Assembly: GCA_928724745.1 (NCBI GenBank)
Contig: CAKMXJ010000003.1
Span: 1,550,001-1,614,000, forward strand
Reading direction: 5' to 3'
Source: Anthracocystis setariae
Lineage: Eukaryota > Basidiomycota > Ustilaginomycetes > Ustilaginales > Ustilaginaceae
Length of the DNA stretch: 64,000 nucleotides
Shown: piece by piece, positions 54,960 through 64,000 of the stretch
Layout of the letters: each line of letters starts with the position of its first letter
Position numbering within the stretch: position 1 is the first letter of the stretch
Translations under genes and position numbers: made by a program
The notes under the pieces: model-generated
Database searches by the model: none
Seen by the model: the letters and a program-made list of their open reading frames with translations, nothing else
Told to the model about the DNA's origin: nothing

Positions 54960-57900
54960 GTTGAGGGGACTCAGCTCCCGGAGCACAGGTTACAAGGGAT
55001 GGAAGCGGGAAGAGGCGCGATTCGGAAACGTGCCGAGGTCACGGAAGTGGATGGCTGAGCTGGATGTCGAATGTGACGTCGAGTTGGGTGCTCGGCTGAT
55101 AGAAGCAGCCTGGACGACGAGGTCTGCGTATAGGATGATGCAAGAACAAACCGAAACAATGCAGATCAGGCCGACGCGATGATCAAGACAAAGCAAAACT
55201 GGAATGGCCGATGGATGGGTCCTGGGCGGTCTCGGGCGTTCCGAACTTGATTCTCAACGGCAAACGCGCTAGGCAGCAACGTGTACAGGCGGATGTCGGA
55301 AGAAGCGAGCGATGACCTCGGCGCAGTCAAAGTCGGCCGCGAACGAAACAATGGCGAGTCTGTAGGTAGCGGTGGTGGTGGAGAAGGGGATGATGGTGAC
55401 GAGGAGAAGGACGAGGAGAAGGAGGAGGAGGAGCGATGGTGGCAGCAACCGTCTCGATGGGCAGGGATGGCGTTGCCAAGGCCCAAGGTTCGCAAACACG
55501 CTTTCTCAACAAGCAGCAGCAGGCGAGGAAAGCCAAGCGGTTCGGGGTCACCTGAGGAGGCGACACTCACACACACGCACACACGCGCACGCACACACAG
55601 GGAGCAGCGGCAGGAGGAGTGTCGAATTCGAATTGCGTTCACGCGAGCAAGGGAAGGAACAAGACAAGTGCAGATGGCGGAGGCAGAACGAAGATCCATC
55701 CAGCCACGGATGAACAGCCGATGGACACCATGCAGACAGGCGGGGCAAACCCAAGGAGCGGCGGCTACTGCTCTTCGCTGCTCTGGACTCGGGTTGGAAG
55801 GAAAGTTTCGGTTGAAGGCGGGCAGGCAACAACTTGCACGGGAAATAAAAGAATACAGTCACTACTGTAACTTGGGAGAGAAAATCAAATAAAATAAAAT
55901 AAAAAAATCAGAGAAGAGAGGAGGCAAAGGCTGCGTCAAGTTGAGTTTGGGATCCGACTCAAGTGCCAAACCGCATCAAAAAACTATAAAAATGAAGGAG
56001 ACAAGAGGTTCGAACGCCATTCCAGTCGAAGCGGCATCAGGTTGCTGCTGCTACTGTTTAGCACATGCAACAGAACCATCCACCCGATTTGCCCAAAATG
56101 GCGCCAACTTGGCCCAGATGAAGAAAGCGAGATGAAGAAGCGTAGGTTTGTGGTTGGGTGCGGGGAAGTGGACAAGCCAATAGGGTGGAGCCAAAGTGAG
56201 ACAATGAAAGGCGAGGTAGGCAGCCAGGCAAGGCCCTCTCCATTTCGAGATGGTGGCTGAGCTCACTGGCGGCGAAGGGTTCTGAGAAACAATGTGCAGA
56301 AGAGGCCCGAGGTGAGTCCAGTGACTGTATACCACTAGTTCAGTCTGGTATCGAAACCGAGCGCAGTAACGCAGTTGCTGTTTTGGTGTTGTAGGTTGGT
56401 CAAAACAAGCGAGGCGCGTGCGGAAGGGGAAATTTGAATTCAGTCGAATCCTTGCTGCACGAAAGGCACAAGCGAAGACGCGAAGCTGTTGCAGCTTCCC
56501 TACTGCTTTGTTCCTTTTTTTTTCTTTTTCTTTTTCTTTTTCTTTCTCTTTTCCTCTCTGAACTCTGGCCGATTCACGATCGGATGCTCCTCGTCCCAAG
56601 TCGCATTAGAGCTCAGAGCAGCGATGTCGCATGCTGTGGATGGGTGTCGTAAATCTTTGCTCATGAAACCGGAGCAAAAGAGATGACAGCGCTAACGAAA
56701 GCAAGAGGTGCAGCGTGGCTTCTTGTTTGTTTTTTATGGTTTCATTGCTGGCGTTAAGCAGTACTGTAATCAGTCAGAGCTGGCTGAGATCCAAATTTGT
56801 TCAACAACATGCAGCAGTAAATTGAATCCACCGATCCACAGCGTCCAGACACCCGCCAGCTACTGCACCTCGGAGCTGCCAATCAAGAATCGACGCGATC
56901 TCTGAAACCTCCGCCTCCCCGCACATGTTTGCAGGTGCAATATGTTCCGTCTACCTTGCTACACAAAGCGTACAGAGTACAGTAGAGTACGGTGCAGTGT
57001 TTCGACGCTGTCGCCTTAACCAGCGTGTGTGTGCTCGTGATCTGAAATTTCAGCGTCGTTGACTGTTCTGCTATCCCCTGTCGCTTCCCGCACAGAGCAG
57101 ATTACAATGTACTGTATGTAATTCCACTAGCCTGCAGCCCCTTCCCTTACTGCACTGTACAGCACGCGAAGGATCGACCATCGAGAATCGACAACGTCTG
57201 TCGACGGTGATTGATGGGCTCGTGCCTCCTGGTTGTCAAGGTTTCCCCTTTAATGATAATGTAGAGAAAAGCGGCTCGCACTCCCTGGAAAAAGTAGCGC
57301 TAGGGGCATCAAGGGCTGTGCGATGCGGACGAGGTCTCCTTTTCTTGGTTGACTAGTGTGTGAAAACGACAAGCTGCCCCAAAGTGAAAGACTGCGGGGC
57401 AACTGGGATATGCAGGTTCTGCAGCCAAGTTTGCGATTCTCGGTTGGCGATGTGCAACGGCTGAAAACGCGTTAGCCGAGCACGGCGGGGGGGGGGGAGG
57501 AAGCGCGGAAAATTTCAAAGCCCCCATTTGAGGATCGACGTTACAGCTTTCTCAGCGCGAAGGAGCAATTGTTACGTATACAGCAGAGTATGTATTGTAA
57601 ACAGTAGTGTAGGTACAGTTTTGTACTTCAAGTCGATGATGTGGACATAGGCGCGCGTTCGTCTCATTTATTGCATGTAAGGCGGTAGGTGGGCTGAGCC
57701 TCGGCCCAAATTTCCCAAAAAAATAGCCGCAATCCTGATGGAGTCCTATGTATTCAGGATCCTTTGTCTCTCCAATGCGGCCGCATGAGTCAAACTCTTA
57801 CAGGAAGTAGTATCTTGTGGTTCAATGGCACAGAAAGTACTCAGTGCCCATCTCTCTTCCATCAAGTTGCGAAGGCTAGACTTGGTTTAAAGGACGACAC

Positions 57901-58956
57901 CCTCCGCCGGGGCGAAACTCAGCCAGGGTCCGTCCCTCGGCTCGAAGCATATTGAATAAATTGCATTGGTCGAGTTCAGGAAGTAGCAGAAAATTCGGCA
58001 TGCCTATGTATTCATCGCATTACAGTGGTATTGCTTTTGCTATTTGCTTGCCCTTGTCTACACCATCGGGCGCGTCTTCTCTTGCATTGTTTCCCACCCT
58101 TGTTGCCTAGCCTCGCTTGACACCAGGTTGTCAAGAAAAGCAAACGGTCGCTACTACTGTACAACCAAACTGTTCCTTGCGAGACACTAGATTCAATCTA
58201 ACAGTCCACCGCTCCGGCTCAACTTTGTACTCTGCAAGCTCACTTAACACCACGTCCGGTCCACTTGCGCTTTACTGAATAGGCAACAAGGCCGAACATA
58301 CATGGCAGCCTATTGCGTCTCAACCTATATCCCTCCTCCTGTCGGGATGGCTTGCAAAATGTCACTTTCTTGGAGTTCGACATGCATGGTTGCGCATCGT
58401 GCATCTGTCTGGCTGGAAAAAAAAGAAGACACCAAGAACGGTGGGTTTAACCGCCTTCTCTCTCTCCTTTTTTTATTTATTTGTTTATTTATTTTATTTT
58501 TTTGCTTTAGGACAGAACTCGCAGCCGATCACGGCAACCGGCATTTCTCCCTTCCCGATCATACACTGCCGCGCTTGAGCTAGACGATCGACAGGCAAAT
58601 CCCCCCCACTGTGCAATCCTGCAGACAGACCTAAAGTTATTGATAGCTCAGTACAGTAGTGAGTGAGCGCAACGCGGGGCCCCTTCCAACACTCAAGCGT
58701 CAGCGCAAGGGTTTATCAAACGTATGAGTCCCGCCGCAGGGCATACTGAACCTTACCTGACACCCACTCAGCCGCATTCACAAATCCACACATTGCAGCC
58801 AGCCTCCCTCCACCATCTCACCATCCTCCATAGCCTGTCACACAAACCTCACCTTGCCATTCAAGCAGAACACAAACAAAGACATAAGCAATCTTCATAA
58901 ACTTGCAAGCGAGACGAAACATACACAGAAAGCAACTATCCAAATGACTTTCCACC
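54960..58956. other. 4-kb intergenic region between the two Tag1-like genes
   Basis: No gene is supported; open frames are short or lack protein-like composition. The left part is the upstream region and leader of the giant gene, which reads as pyrimidine-rich on the minus strand. A T/TTTC tract lies at about 56511-56551, a G run at about 57487-57498, and a T-rich tract at about 58470-58503. TACTGTA/TACAGTA words are frequent from 55850 to 58660. A non-coding RNA or an unrecognised spliced gene cannot be excluded. Confidence 0.5.
56511..56551. repeat. Polypyrimidine (T5-6C)n tract
   Basis: Repeated CTTTTT units in tandem in intergenic DNA. Confidence 0.85.
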
Positions 58957-61719
58957 TCAAGAGCGCTTACCGACCATGAACGCGCCCTTGACCGGCAAGT
59001 TGCTAAGCTCGAGCAAACCAAGACCCGAGTTCCAAATCTTGGCCCTACTCGTGCCCTCGATCCCCGCCAACGCTCCCTCTCCTGTTATCAACTTCCACGT
59101 AAACGATCTGAAAATACCGCCGCGCCCGGGTAGCACGGTGAAGGGCACATCCTTGAGCTCGGCACGCAGTAGCTTCTTCTCTGGATCGTTCGGATCGGTG
59201 TACGTCTCAGCAGGCGTATAGTCGTGAGGACGTACGCGACCGAACGCTTTCGCCGGCAGCGGATCGGGCAGAGGCGGCGCAGGTTCCGACCCATCCCCCA
59301 TCCCAACCACATCCTCCTCCGCATCGGGTGAGTCGAGGTATGCGAAACGCTTCAAACTGTCCAGCGCACCATCGAGCAGACTCCATCGACTAATCGATGC
59401 AGCCTCGATGCTCTTACGCATGCTCGGCGGCTTGCCATCGTAAACAAGGATATCCGGCCACAGATGGGTGATCTTGACATCGATGCTGCTCAGCTGTGCT
59501 GGCATATCCATCTCGCCCATCACCGTCCCGCTGCAGAGCAACTTGTCATTCTCGAATGGATGAGGCGTGATCTTGAGATTCTGAATCGTCACGTTCCGCA
59601 GAAGCTCGGTCACCTTGGAGCCAGGGAACGAGATTGGCACATTCACCAGTCGAAGCGCCGAGTCCATCCAGTCCGGAAGCTCCGACCCATCCCCGGGCAT
59701 CTCTACGGGACCGGTTTCGGTGTCGTTGGAAGACTGGGCATCTTTTGGCTCGCGGAAGGGCGAACCGCCGCGAACAAAGACCGTGTTAGGCTCACCTCGA
59801 AGGAAGCGACTCAAGAAGTTGCTCAGAGCGACTTGCTGTGGTGAATCACCGGAGCCCGCGGATGCGTAGCTTGAGTCCAAGGCATTCGATGCTGATGTCA
59901 ATGAAATTTGATCGCCCGAGGATGCCAGACTGAGCTGCGAGGCCTCTGCTTGAGGTGGCGGGACCACACGACCGAGGAGCTCAAGGTCGATCACCTTCTG
60001 ACCGCTTAGCTTGAATGGTTCAGTGGCCACGGCGGCCATGAGCACAGATGCGGCGGTGTCGTCCTCGACGAGATCTTCAGCTGCACTGGCTTTGCCATGC
60101 TTGGGATGCTTCGGCTTCTTCGGAGGCGTACCACCATCAACAGGCAGGAAGATACCGAACGGCAGGCTGTAGCGTACGTGGCCTTGCAAAATTTTACCCA
60201 GCGGATTCATTGCCTGTGCTGTCGCCTTGATGCCGAGGGCACGCACCAGCAGCGTTGAGAGAGCATCGCCTCCATCGCTGCCATCGTCATCTCCGTCCTT
60301 GCCGATTTCGAAGAATTCGTATCCGTCAAGTTTGAGCAGATCGTCACTGTCCGTGTCGTTAAGTTTCGGCACCGTCTCACTCACTGGGCTGCGGATCTGA
60401 CGCTGCGAAAGGTCGACAAGGCGTGGCACGTCAAACATGCCCGTCTTACGACCGTGGTTGATGCCGTGAATCTCGGACTTGGCGAGGCCCCGTACACGCA
60501 AGCCCGCAATCTTGACATCCAGCTGAGCAGTGCCTTTATCGATGGCGTGCTGTGCGTACTCCAAGATGTAAGGTGCAGAAACGACTGGTTTCAGCAGGAT
60601 GGTGAGGTTGAGCGGGCTCATGTTGCGCCTCGCGGCCGGAGTGCTATGGTTACCTAGGATAGGCGGGCGAAGAGCGTCGCTACCGTTGTCGTTGTCGTTG
60701 CCATTTTGAACTTTGCGGTTGAGAGGAGGGAGAGGAAGGATGAGCGGGTCAAGATGGAAGGCGAGCATGTCCTTAGGGTTGCTACTAGCTGCTGCTGCTG
60801 CCAGGACTGTGGGAGGCAGCAAAGACTGCTGCCATGCAGCGCCGATTTCGGCGAGGCGCACCTCATCAATGTCAACCTGCACGCCTGCGACTTTGCCTAC
60901 GGCCCATTCGACGAGCTTGCGCTCCTTGTTCTTCCACCATCCCTGCTTGCCACGTTGACCGAGCCAAAGATCGAGAGCGTGGTCCGGGTCGAGGCCGAGA
61001 CGGGCATCCACGCGAACAAGGATGCCATCATCCGAGATGTTGAGCAGCTGGACGCGATCGGGTCCTTGAAGAAGAAGAGACTCGTCGAGGATGTGGGATT
61101 GTGCCTCGGGTGAAGGAGTCTTGAGAGTAGCCACTGAGAGATGGACTATGGCAACGATGAAAAGAATAAGCACGGTGAGGAAAAGTGCAGCGACGCTATA
61201 TAACGAACGCATGATGTATGGGTGTTCGTGCCTCCAGGCGGCGAAGGAGCCGGGTGAAGAGGTGTAGATGGACCTCGAGTTTCTGTGTGAAGCCGAGGCT
61301 GCGGCGCGGCGCTGTTTGCGACGGCGGATGAGCCTAGCCGAGTAAGCCTTGTCACCGCCCCAAAGCTTGGAGATTTTGAGCCATGCGCGATCGATTGGGC
61401 TGAAGGCAGTATGGCTGACGCCATTGCGTCCAGCACCACCCAAAAGCGAGCTCCGCTCATGGTCGCCTTGACCAGGTGGCAAGCCTGTCTCAAGCTCCTC
61501 GTCGTCTAGATCCGCATCGAGACCCTCGGCTTCTGCATCGCTGTCAGGATAGATGGGTTTTCTACCATGTCGCAAAGGCTGCTGAGAAGATGAGACACGC
61601 CTTTCGAGAGTTGGTGGCGGCGGCAGGGCGTCGTTGGAGGCATGCTCCGTGCTGGTCTCGGCAGTGGAAGCTTGGGGGTTGACTGAGGCTGAGCTGGCGT
61701 TGGCGTCTTGCGCAGTCAT
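58957..61719 (-). CDS. Tag1-like vacuolar-type membrane protein
   Basis: This 920-residue protein has an ATG at 61719. The N-terminus (1-170) is polar with an acidic patch and basic residues before a single membrane helix (about 172-194, LYSVAALFLTVLILFIVAIVH). The lumenal part has beta-rich segments (LLNISDDGILVRVDARLGLD; LVNVPISFPGSKVTELLRNVTIQNLKI; ELKDVPFTVLPGRGG) and ends LELSNLPVKGAFMVGKRS. Order, topology and the C-terminal LPVKG segment resemble fungal Tag1 (yeast YLR173W), which acts at the vacuole in terminating autophagy; the match is by memory. The last residues are uncertain, because a GTAAGC donor overlaps the end and splicing to an acceptor near 58834 would give MVGYGGW instead. 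It is the neighbour and apparent distant relative of the giant protein. Confidence 0.86.
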   Translation of the reverse strand: MTAQDANASSASVNPQASTAETSTEHASNDALPPPPTLERRVSSSQQPLRHGRKPIYPDSDAEAEGLDADLDDEELETGLPPGQGDHERSSLLGGAGRNGVSHTAFSPIDRAWLKISKLWGGDKAYSARLIRRRKQRRAAASASHRNSRSIYTSSPGSFAAWRHEHPYIMRSLYSVAALFLTVLILFIVAIVHLSVATLKTPSPEAQSHILDESLLLQGPDRVQLLNISDDGILVRVDARLGLDPDHALDLWLGQRGKQGWWKNKERKLVEWAVGKVAGVQVDIDEVRLAEIGAAWQQSLLPPTVLAAAAASSNPKDMLAFHLDPLILPLPPLNRKVQNGNDNDNGSDALRPPILGNHSTPAARRNMSPLNLTILLKPVVSAPYILEYAQHAIDKGTAQLDVKIAGLRVRGLAKSEIHGINHGRKTGMFDVPRLVDLSQRQIRSPVSETVPKLNDTDSDDLLKLDGYEFFEIGKDGDDDGSDGGDALSTLLVRALGIKATAQAMNPLGKILQGHVRYSLPFGIFLPVDGGTPPKKPKHPKHGKASAAEDLVEDDTAASVLMAAVATEPFKLSGQKVIDLELLGRVVPPPQAEASQLSLASSGDQISLTSASNALDSSYASAGSGDSPQQVALSNFLSRFLRGEPNTVFVRGGSPFREPKDAQSSNDTETGPVEMPGDGSELPDWMDSALRLVNVPISFPGSKVTELLRNVTIQNLKITPHPFENDKLLCSGTVMGEMDMPAQLSSIDVKITHLWPDILVYDGKPPSMRKSIEAASISRWSLLDGALDSLKRFAYLDSPDAEEDVVGMGDGSEPAPPLPDPLPAKAFGRVRPHDYTPAETYTDPNDPEKKLLRAELKDVPFTVLPGRGGIFRSFTWKLITGEGALAGIEGTSRAKIWNSGLGLLELSNLPVKGAFMVGKRS

Positions 61720-62659
61720 GATGAACGTCGAGTCAGCTCAGCGAACAGAGACTAGAGATTTGGGACGACGTTGGTTGCTCCGCTTTGGTCGAAGGAAAGT
61801 GAATCGAAGAGTGAAACGAGACGTGAAGGGCGAAATGGATGATGGCAAGAGACCGATGGAAGCGACTTGATTCAAGGTGACCGATGTCAAAGCGCGGATG
61901 GTTGCTGCTGCCTAAAGGGACAGGGTACAGTTCATAATCGGGCAGGAGACGGCAACAAAAAAGAGAGAGAGAGAGAGAGAGAAGAAGAGAGAGAGAGAAG
62001 AGAGAGAGCCAAGATCGATACTGTACTACAGTATACTGCAGATGCAGGGTCACCCGAATCTGCCAGAGAGGCGCTGCCAAAAACAGACGCCGTGCAGCCG
62101 CAATCGCAGAGGCGCTGTGAATAATCTGCAGGTCCAACCGAGAGAAGGGCAATTAAATAATGTGGGGCACAGTTCACTTGGTTTCCATCGGGAGAAAATT
62201 CAAACTCATCGATCGGCTCTGATCGGGGAAGAAACGATTGACTCATACCTTTTTTTGGGTTTGGCTTGTGGACCCTGAGCCAAACCATGTTTGCTACCCC
62301 GTTCCTACGGTTCTTCCTGGGCGGCACAAAGAGAGTGCAAGGACGTGGTTTCGTTACGACGCCGGAACAAAGTAGCAAGAGAGGGGTTTCGCCGATAGCC
62401 GCGCAGTAACCACATGCATTCGGTCATAGCGGGTTGCTATCAGGCGGTTACAGACACATATGGCTGTTGCCCGTGGACGTGAGGTCGACCATCTGTGACT
62501 CAGCCCACCATCCTCGTAAAACTCTCTCTATGAGTGCCGCCCATGCCGATACAGATAGGTAGCTGGGATCAGATCTTACTACTTTTACTCTTTCCAACCC
62601 AACGCAGCAAACGCCATTTGCCGGATCGCTAGCAATACAGCGATAGCAGGCTCAACACC
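61720..62659. promoter_or_regulatory. Divergent upstream region of the Tag1-like gene and the acyltransferase gene
   Basis: No gene is supported in about 940 bp. A (GA)n repeat lies at about 61961-62008, followed by a cluster of TACTGTA/TACAGTA words (62020-62040). Confidence 0.5.
61961..62008. repeat. (GA)n repeat
   Basis: A GA tract with occasional AGA interruptions upstream of the Tag1-like gene. Confidence 0.9.
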
Positions 62660-64000
62660 ATGCTTGCAGTACCAACGCCTTCGGAAACGAGGTTCAACAG
62701 GACTCTCTACGATGTCGATCGCAGCAAAGCTTCGCCCTTTGGCTGGCAACGCTGCTCCAAGCAAGCTGCTCACCACCATTGCCGATATGTGCGTAGGATG
62801 GGTCTGGTCGAGTCCTTCTTCCACACGATGGCAACACTCCACCAAGGCAGGACCGATATCTTCTACCGCATCCCACTCACTTGCTCCACCCATGCTTACC
62901 AAGAGCTTGTGCGTCGTCTGCCTCTCGTTTGGGCCCTCCTCTGTCGTCGCCACCCCTTGCTCGGCGCTTGGGTCGAGACGTTGACACCCGACGGAGCCTT
63001 GCTGGATCCCGAGGAGGCTGCATCAAGACGCCACGCCGGTGAAGCTGCCGAAGACGCCTCGAGCTCCTTCGAGCCCCACTTCCTGTTCGATGTACCCGAT
63101 TCAGCTTCGGCATTGATCAAACTCGCCTCGGACCGAGTACTCATGCTTGATGACACCTGGTCTTCTAACGTTGACTCGACAGCCACTTCGTCTCGAAGCG
63201 ATCTGGCTGTTGCTTGGCTACAAGAGTACGTGTGGAATGGCAAACGTCGCTTCCTTGAGCAGCACACTCCTTTCGGACTAGCGCGTTTGATCCTCCTTCC
63301 TCCATTGCCGTCGAACAGCAACGACGCTGGTCTTCTCAGCTTTGATCTGGTCCTCTGCACCGCCCACTGCATTTCGGACGCTCTCAGCGTCTCTCATCTC
63401 GCCGGTGAGCTTTTGCAAATCCTTGCCTCGCCTCAGCTTCCCATCACCATGCCAGACCTGAGCCTGGCTCCGGAGGACTCTTCGGGCGTGCCAGGGGCTG
63501 CGCTTCCCTGCTATACGAATGTCATCCTAGACATGGAGCAAGCTGTCCTGACCGGACTCTTCAAGTCAGAACAATCTGATGCCAAGGCTGCTGCCGTTGA
63601 CGACTTGCATTTAGCCCACTTTGCATTGCTTCTTCCTCCCTCGATAGAGCCTACCTACCCCGAGCTGCTTCCTCCAGCTACCTCGGCACAGGCTGACGGT
63701 GCTCGTGCCGCCGCCTCGCGCCTCGCAAGAACACGATGGTTCTGGACCATCCGTCGTGTCATCTGCCAGATGCGCGCAGCCAAAGCAGAAAAAGCCGTGC
63801 TGTCCGACTTCAAAGCGGAAAGACACGATCGCAGCGTCAAGGAGCCTTGGTGGGGTGCACAGACAAAGTGGTCGGTGGTGCGTCTTTCAGCCAAAGACAC
63901 TCTTGCTCTGACGCAGCTGGCGAAGCGTAAAGGGGTTCGAGTCGGGTCCTTGCTCTACGCCGTCGCTGCCTTTGCGCTCAACACACTCGAAAATGTCTAC
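62660..64000 (+). CDS. HxxxD-type acyltransferase / condensation-like protein (5' part; runs off the right edge)
   Basis: An open frame of 447 codons runs from the ATG at 62660 to the window end without a stop. The N-terminal half shows FFHTMATLHQGRTDIFYRIPL and RRHPLLGAWVE, then HCISDALS (H236, D240). This matches the HxxxD active-site motif of the chloramphenicol-acetyltransferase/condensation superfamily. The later WSVVRLSAKDTLALTQLAKRKGVRVGSLLYAVAAFAL fits the start of the second lobe. Such enzymes move acyl groups from CoA or carrier proteins to alcohols or amines. Smut glycolipid acyltransferases (Mac1/Mac2, mannosylerythritol lipids) belong to the same superfamily, but the substrate here cannot be inferred. 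The product's C-terminus lies outside the window. Confidence 0.8.
   Translation, partial: MLAVPTPSETRFNRTLYDVDRSKASPFGWQRCSKQAAHHHCRYVRRMGLVESFFHTMATLHQGRTDIFYRIPLTCSTHAYQELVRRLPLVWALLCRRHPLLGAWVETLTPDGALLDPEEAASRRHAGEAAEDASSSFEPHFLFDVPDSASALIKLASDRVLMLDDTWSSNVDSTATSSRSDLAVAWLQEYVWNGKRRFLEQHTPFGLARLILLPPLPSNSNDAGLLSFDLVLCTAHCISDALSVSHLAGELLQILASPQLPITMPDLSLAPEDSSGVPGAALPCYTNVILDMEQAVLTGLFKSEQSDAKAAAVDDLHLAHFALLLPPSIEPTYPELLPPATSAQADGARAAASRLARTRWFWTIRRVICQMRAAKAEKAVLSDFKAERHDRSVKEPWWGAQTKWSVVRLSAKDTLALTQLAKRKGVRVGSLLYAVAAFALNTLENVY

Overview
The window looks like nuclear DNA of a basidiomycete fungus, most probably a smut or smut-related yeast (Ustilaginaceae). This is inferred from compact genes that are intronless or have one or two short GT-AG introns, strongly C/G-ending codons in the highly expressed genes, and protein sequences of fungal type. 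The species cannot be fixed by eye. I support 21 protein genes (one cut at each edge) and one intron-bearing tRNA gene. No transposon, CRISPR array or viral insertion was recognised.

Layout, left to right. 1-1182 (-): 5' part of a Sld7-like replication protein. 1492-2445 (-): mitochondrial ADP/ATP carrier. 4672-5247 (-): SUZ-domain protein. 5942-8668 (+): Cid1-type nucleotidyltransferase. 8778-10025 (-): clamp-loader subunit RFC5, three exons. 10733-11968 (+): ubiquitin shuttle DSK2. 12393-14819 (-): methionine synthase MET6 with a 5-nt first coding exon. 16079-17950 (-): TAF7. 18747-19139 (-): ribosomal protein eL32. 21378-21992 (+): uL13. 22463-24775 (-): unknown protein with UIM-like motifs, divergent from 25008-27764 (+): DUF726/TMCO4-type hydrolase. 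29054-30654 (+): TEF1. 31760-34102 (+): GRAM-TBC-EF-hand RabGAP. 35596-37488 (+): calcineurin A. 37800-38438 (-): small proline-rich protein. 38787-38891 (+): tRNA-Pro(AGG). 39895-42033 (+): CRH-family cell-wall transglycosylase with a transmembrane anchor. 44867-46546 (+): unknown low-complexity/coiled-coil protein. 47206-54959 (-): 2,554-residue membrane protein of the DUF3712/Tag1-like type. 58957-61719 (-): a second, ordinary-sized Tag1-like protein. 62660-64000 (+): start of an HxxxD acyltransferase.

Most genes are housekeeping: translation (TEF1, eL32, uL13, tRNA), replication (RFC5, Sld7-like), transcription and RNA handling (TAF7, Cid1-type, SUZ), protein turnover (DSK2, UIM protein), metabolism (MET6, ADP/ATP carrier), trafficking and signalling (TBC, DUF726, calcineurin) and the cell wall (CRH). 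They do not form one pathway cluster.

The most unusual part is 47-62 kb. A giant Tag1-like protein built from three diverged copies of a module of about 750-820 residues, with a Kex2-like dibasic site after the first copy, sits 4 kb from a single-module relative. That intervening 4 kb, and other intergenic stretches, are rich in a TACTGTA/TACAGTA motif. The right edge opens into a condensation-like acyltransferase that could belong to a lipid or secondary-metabolite locus.
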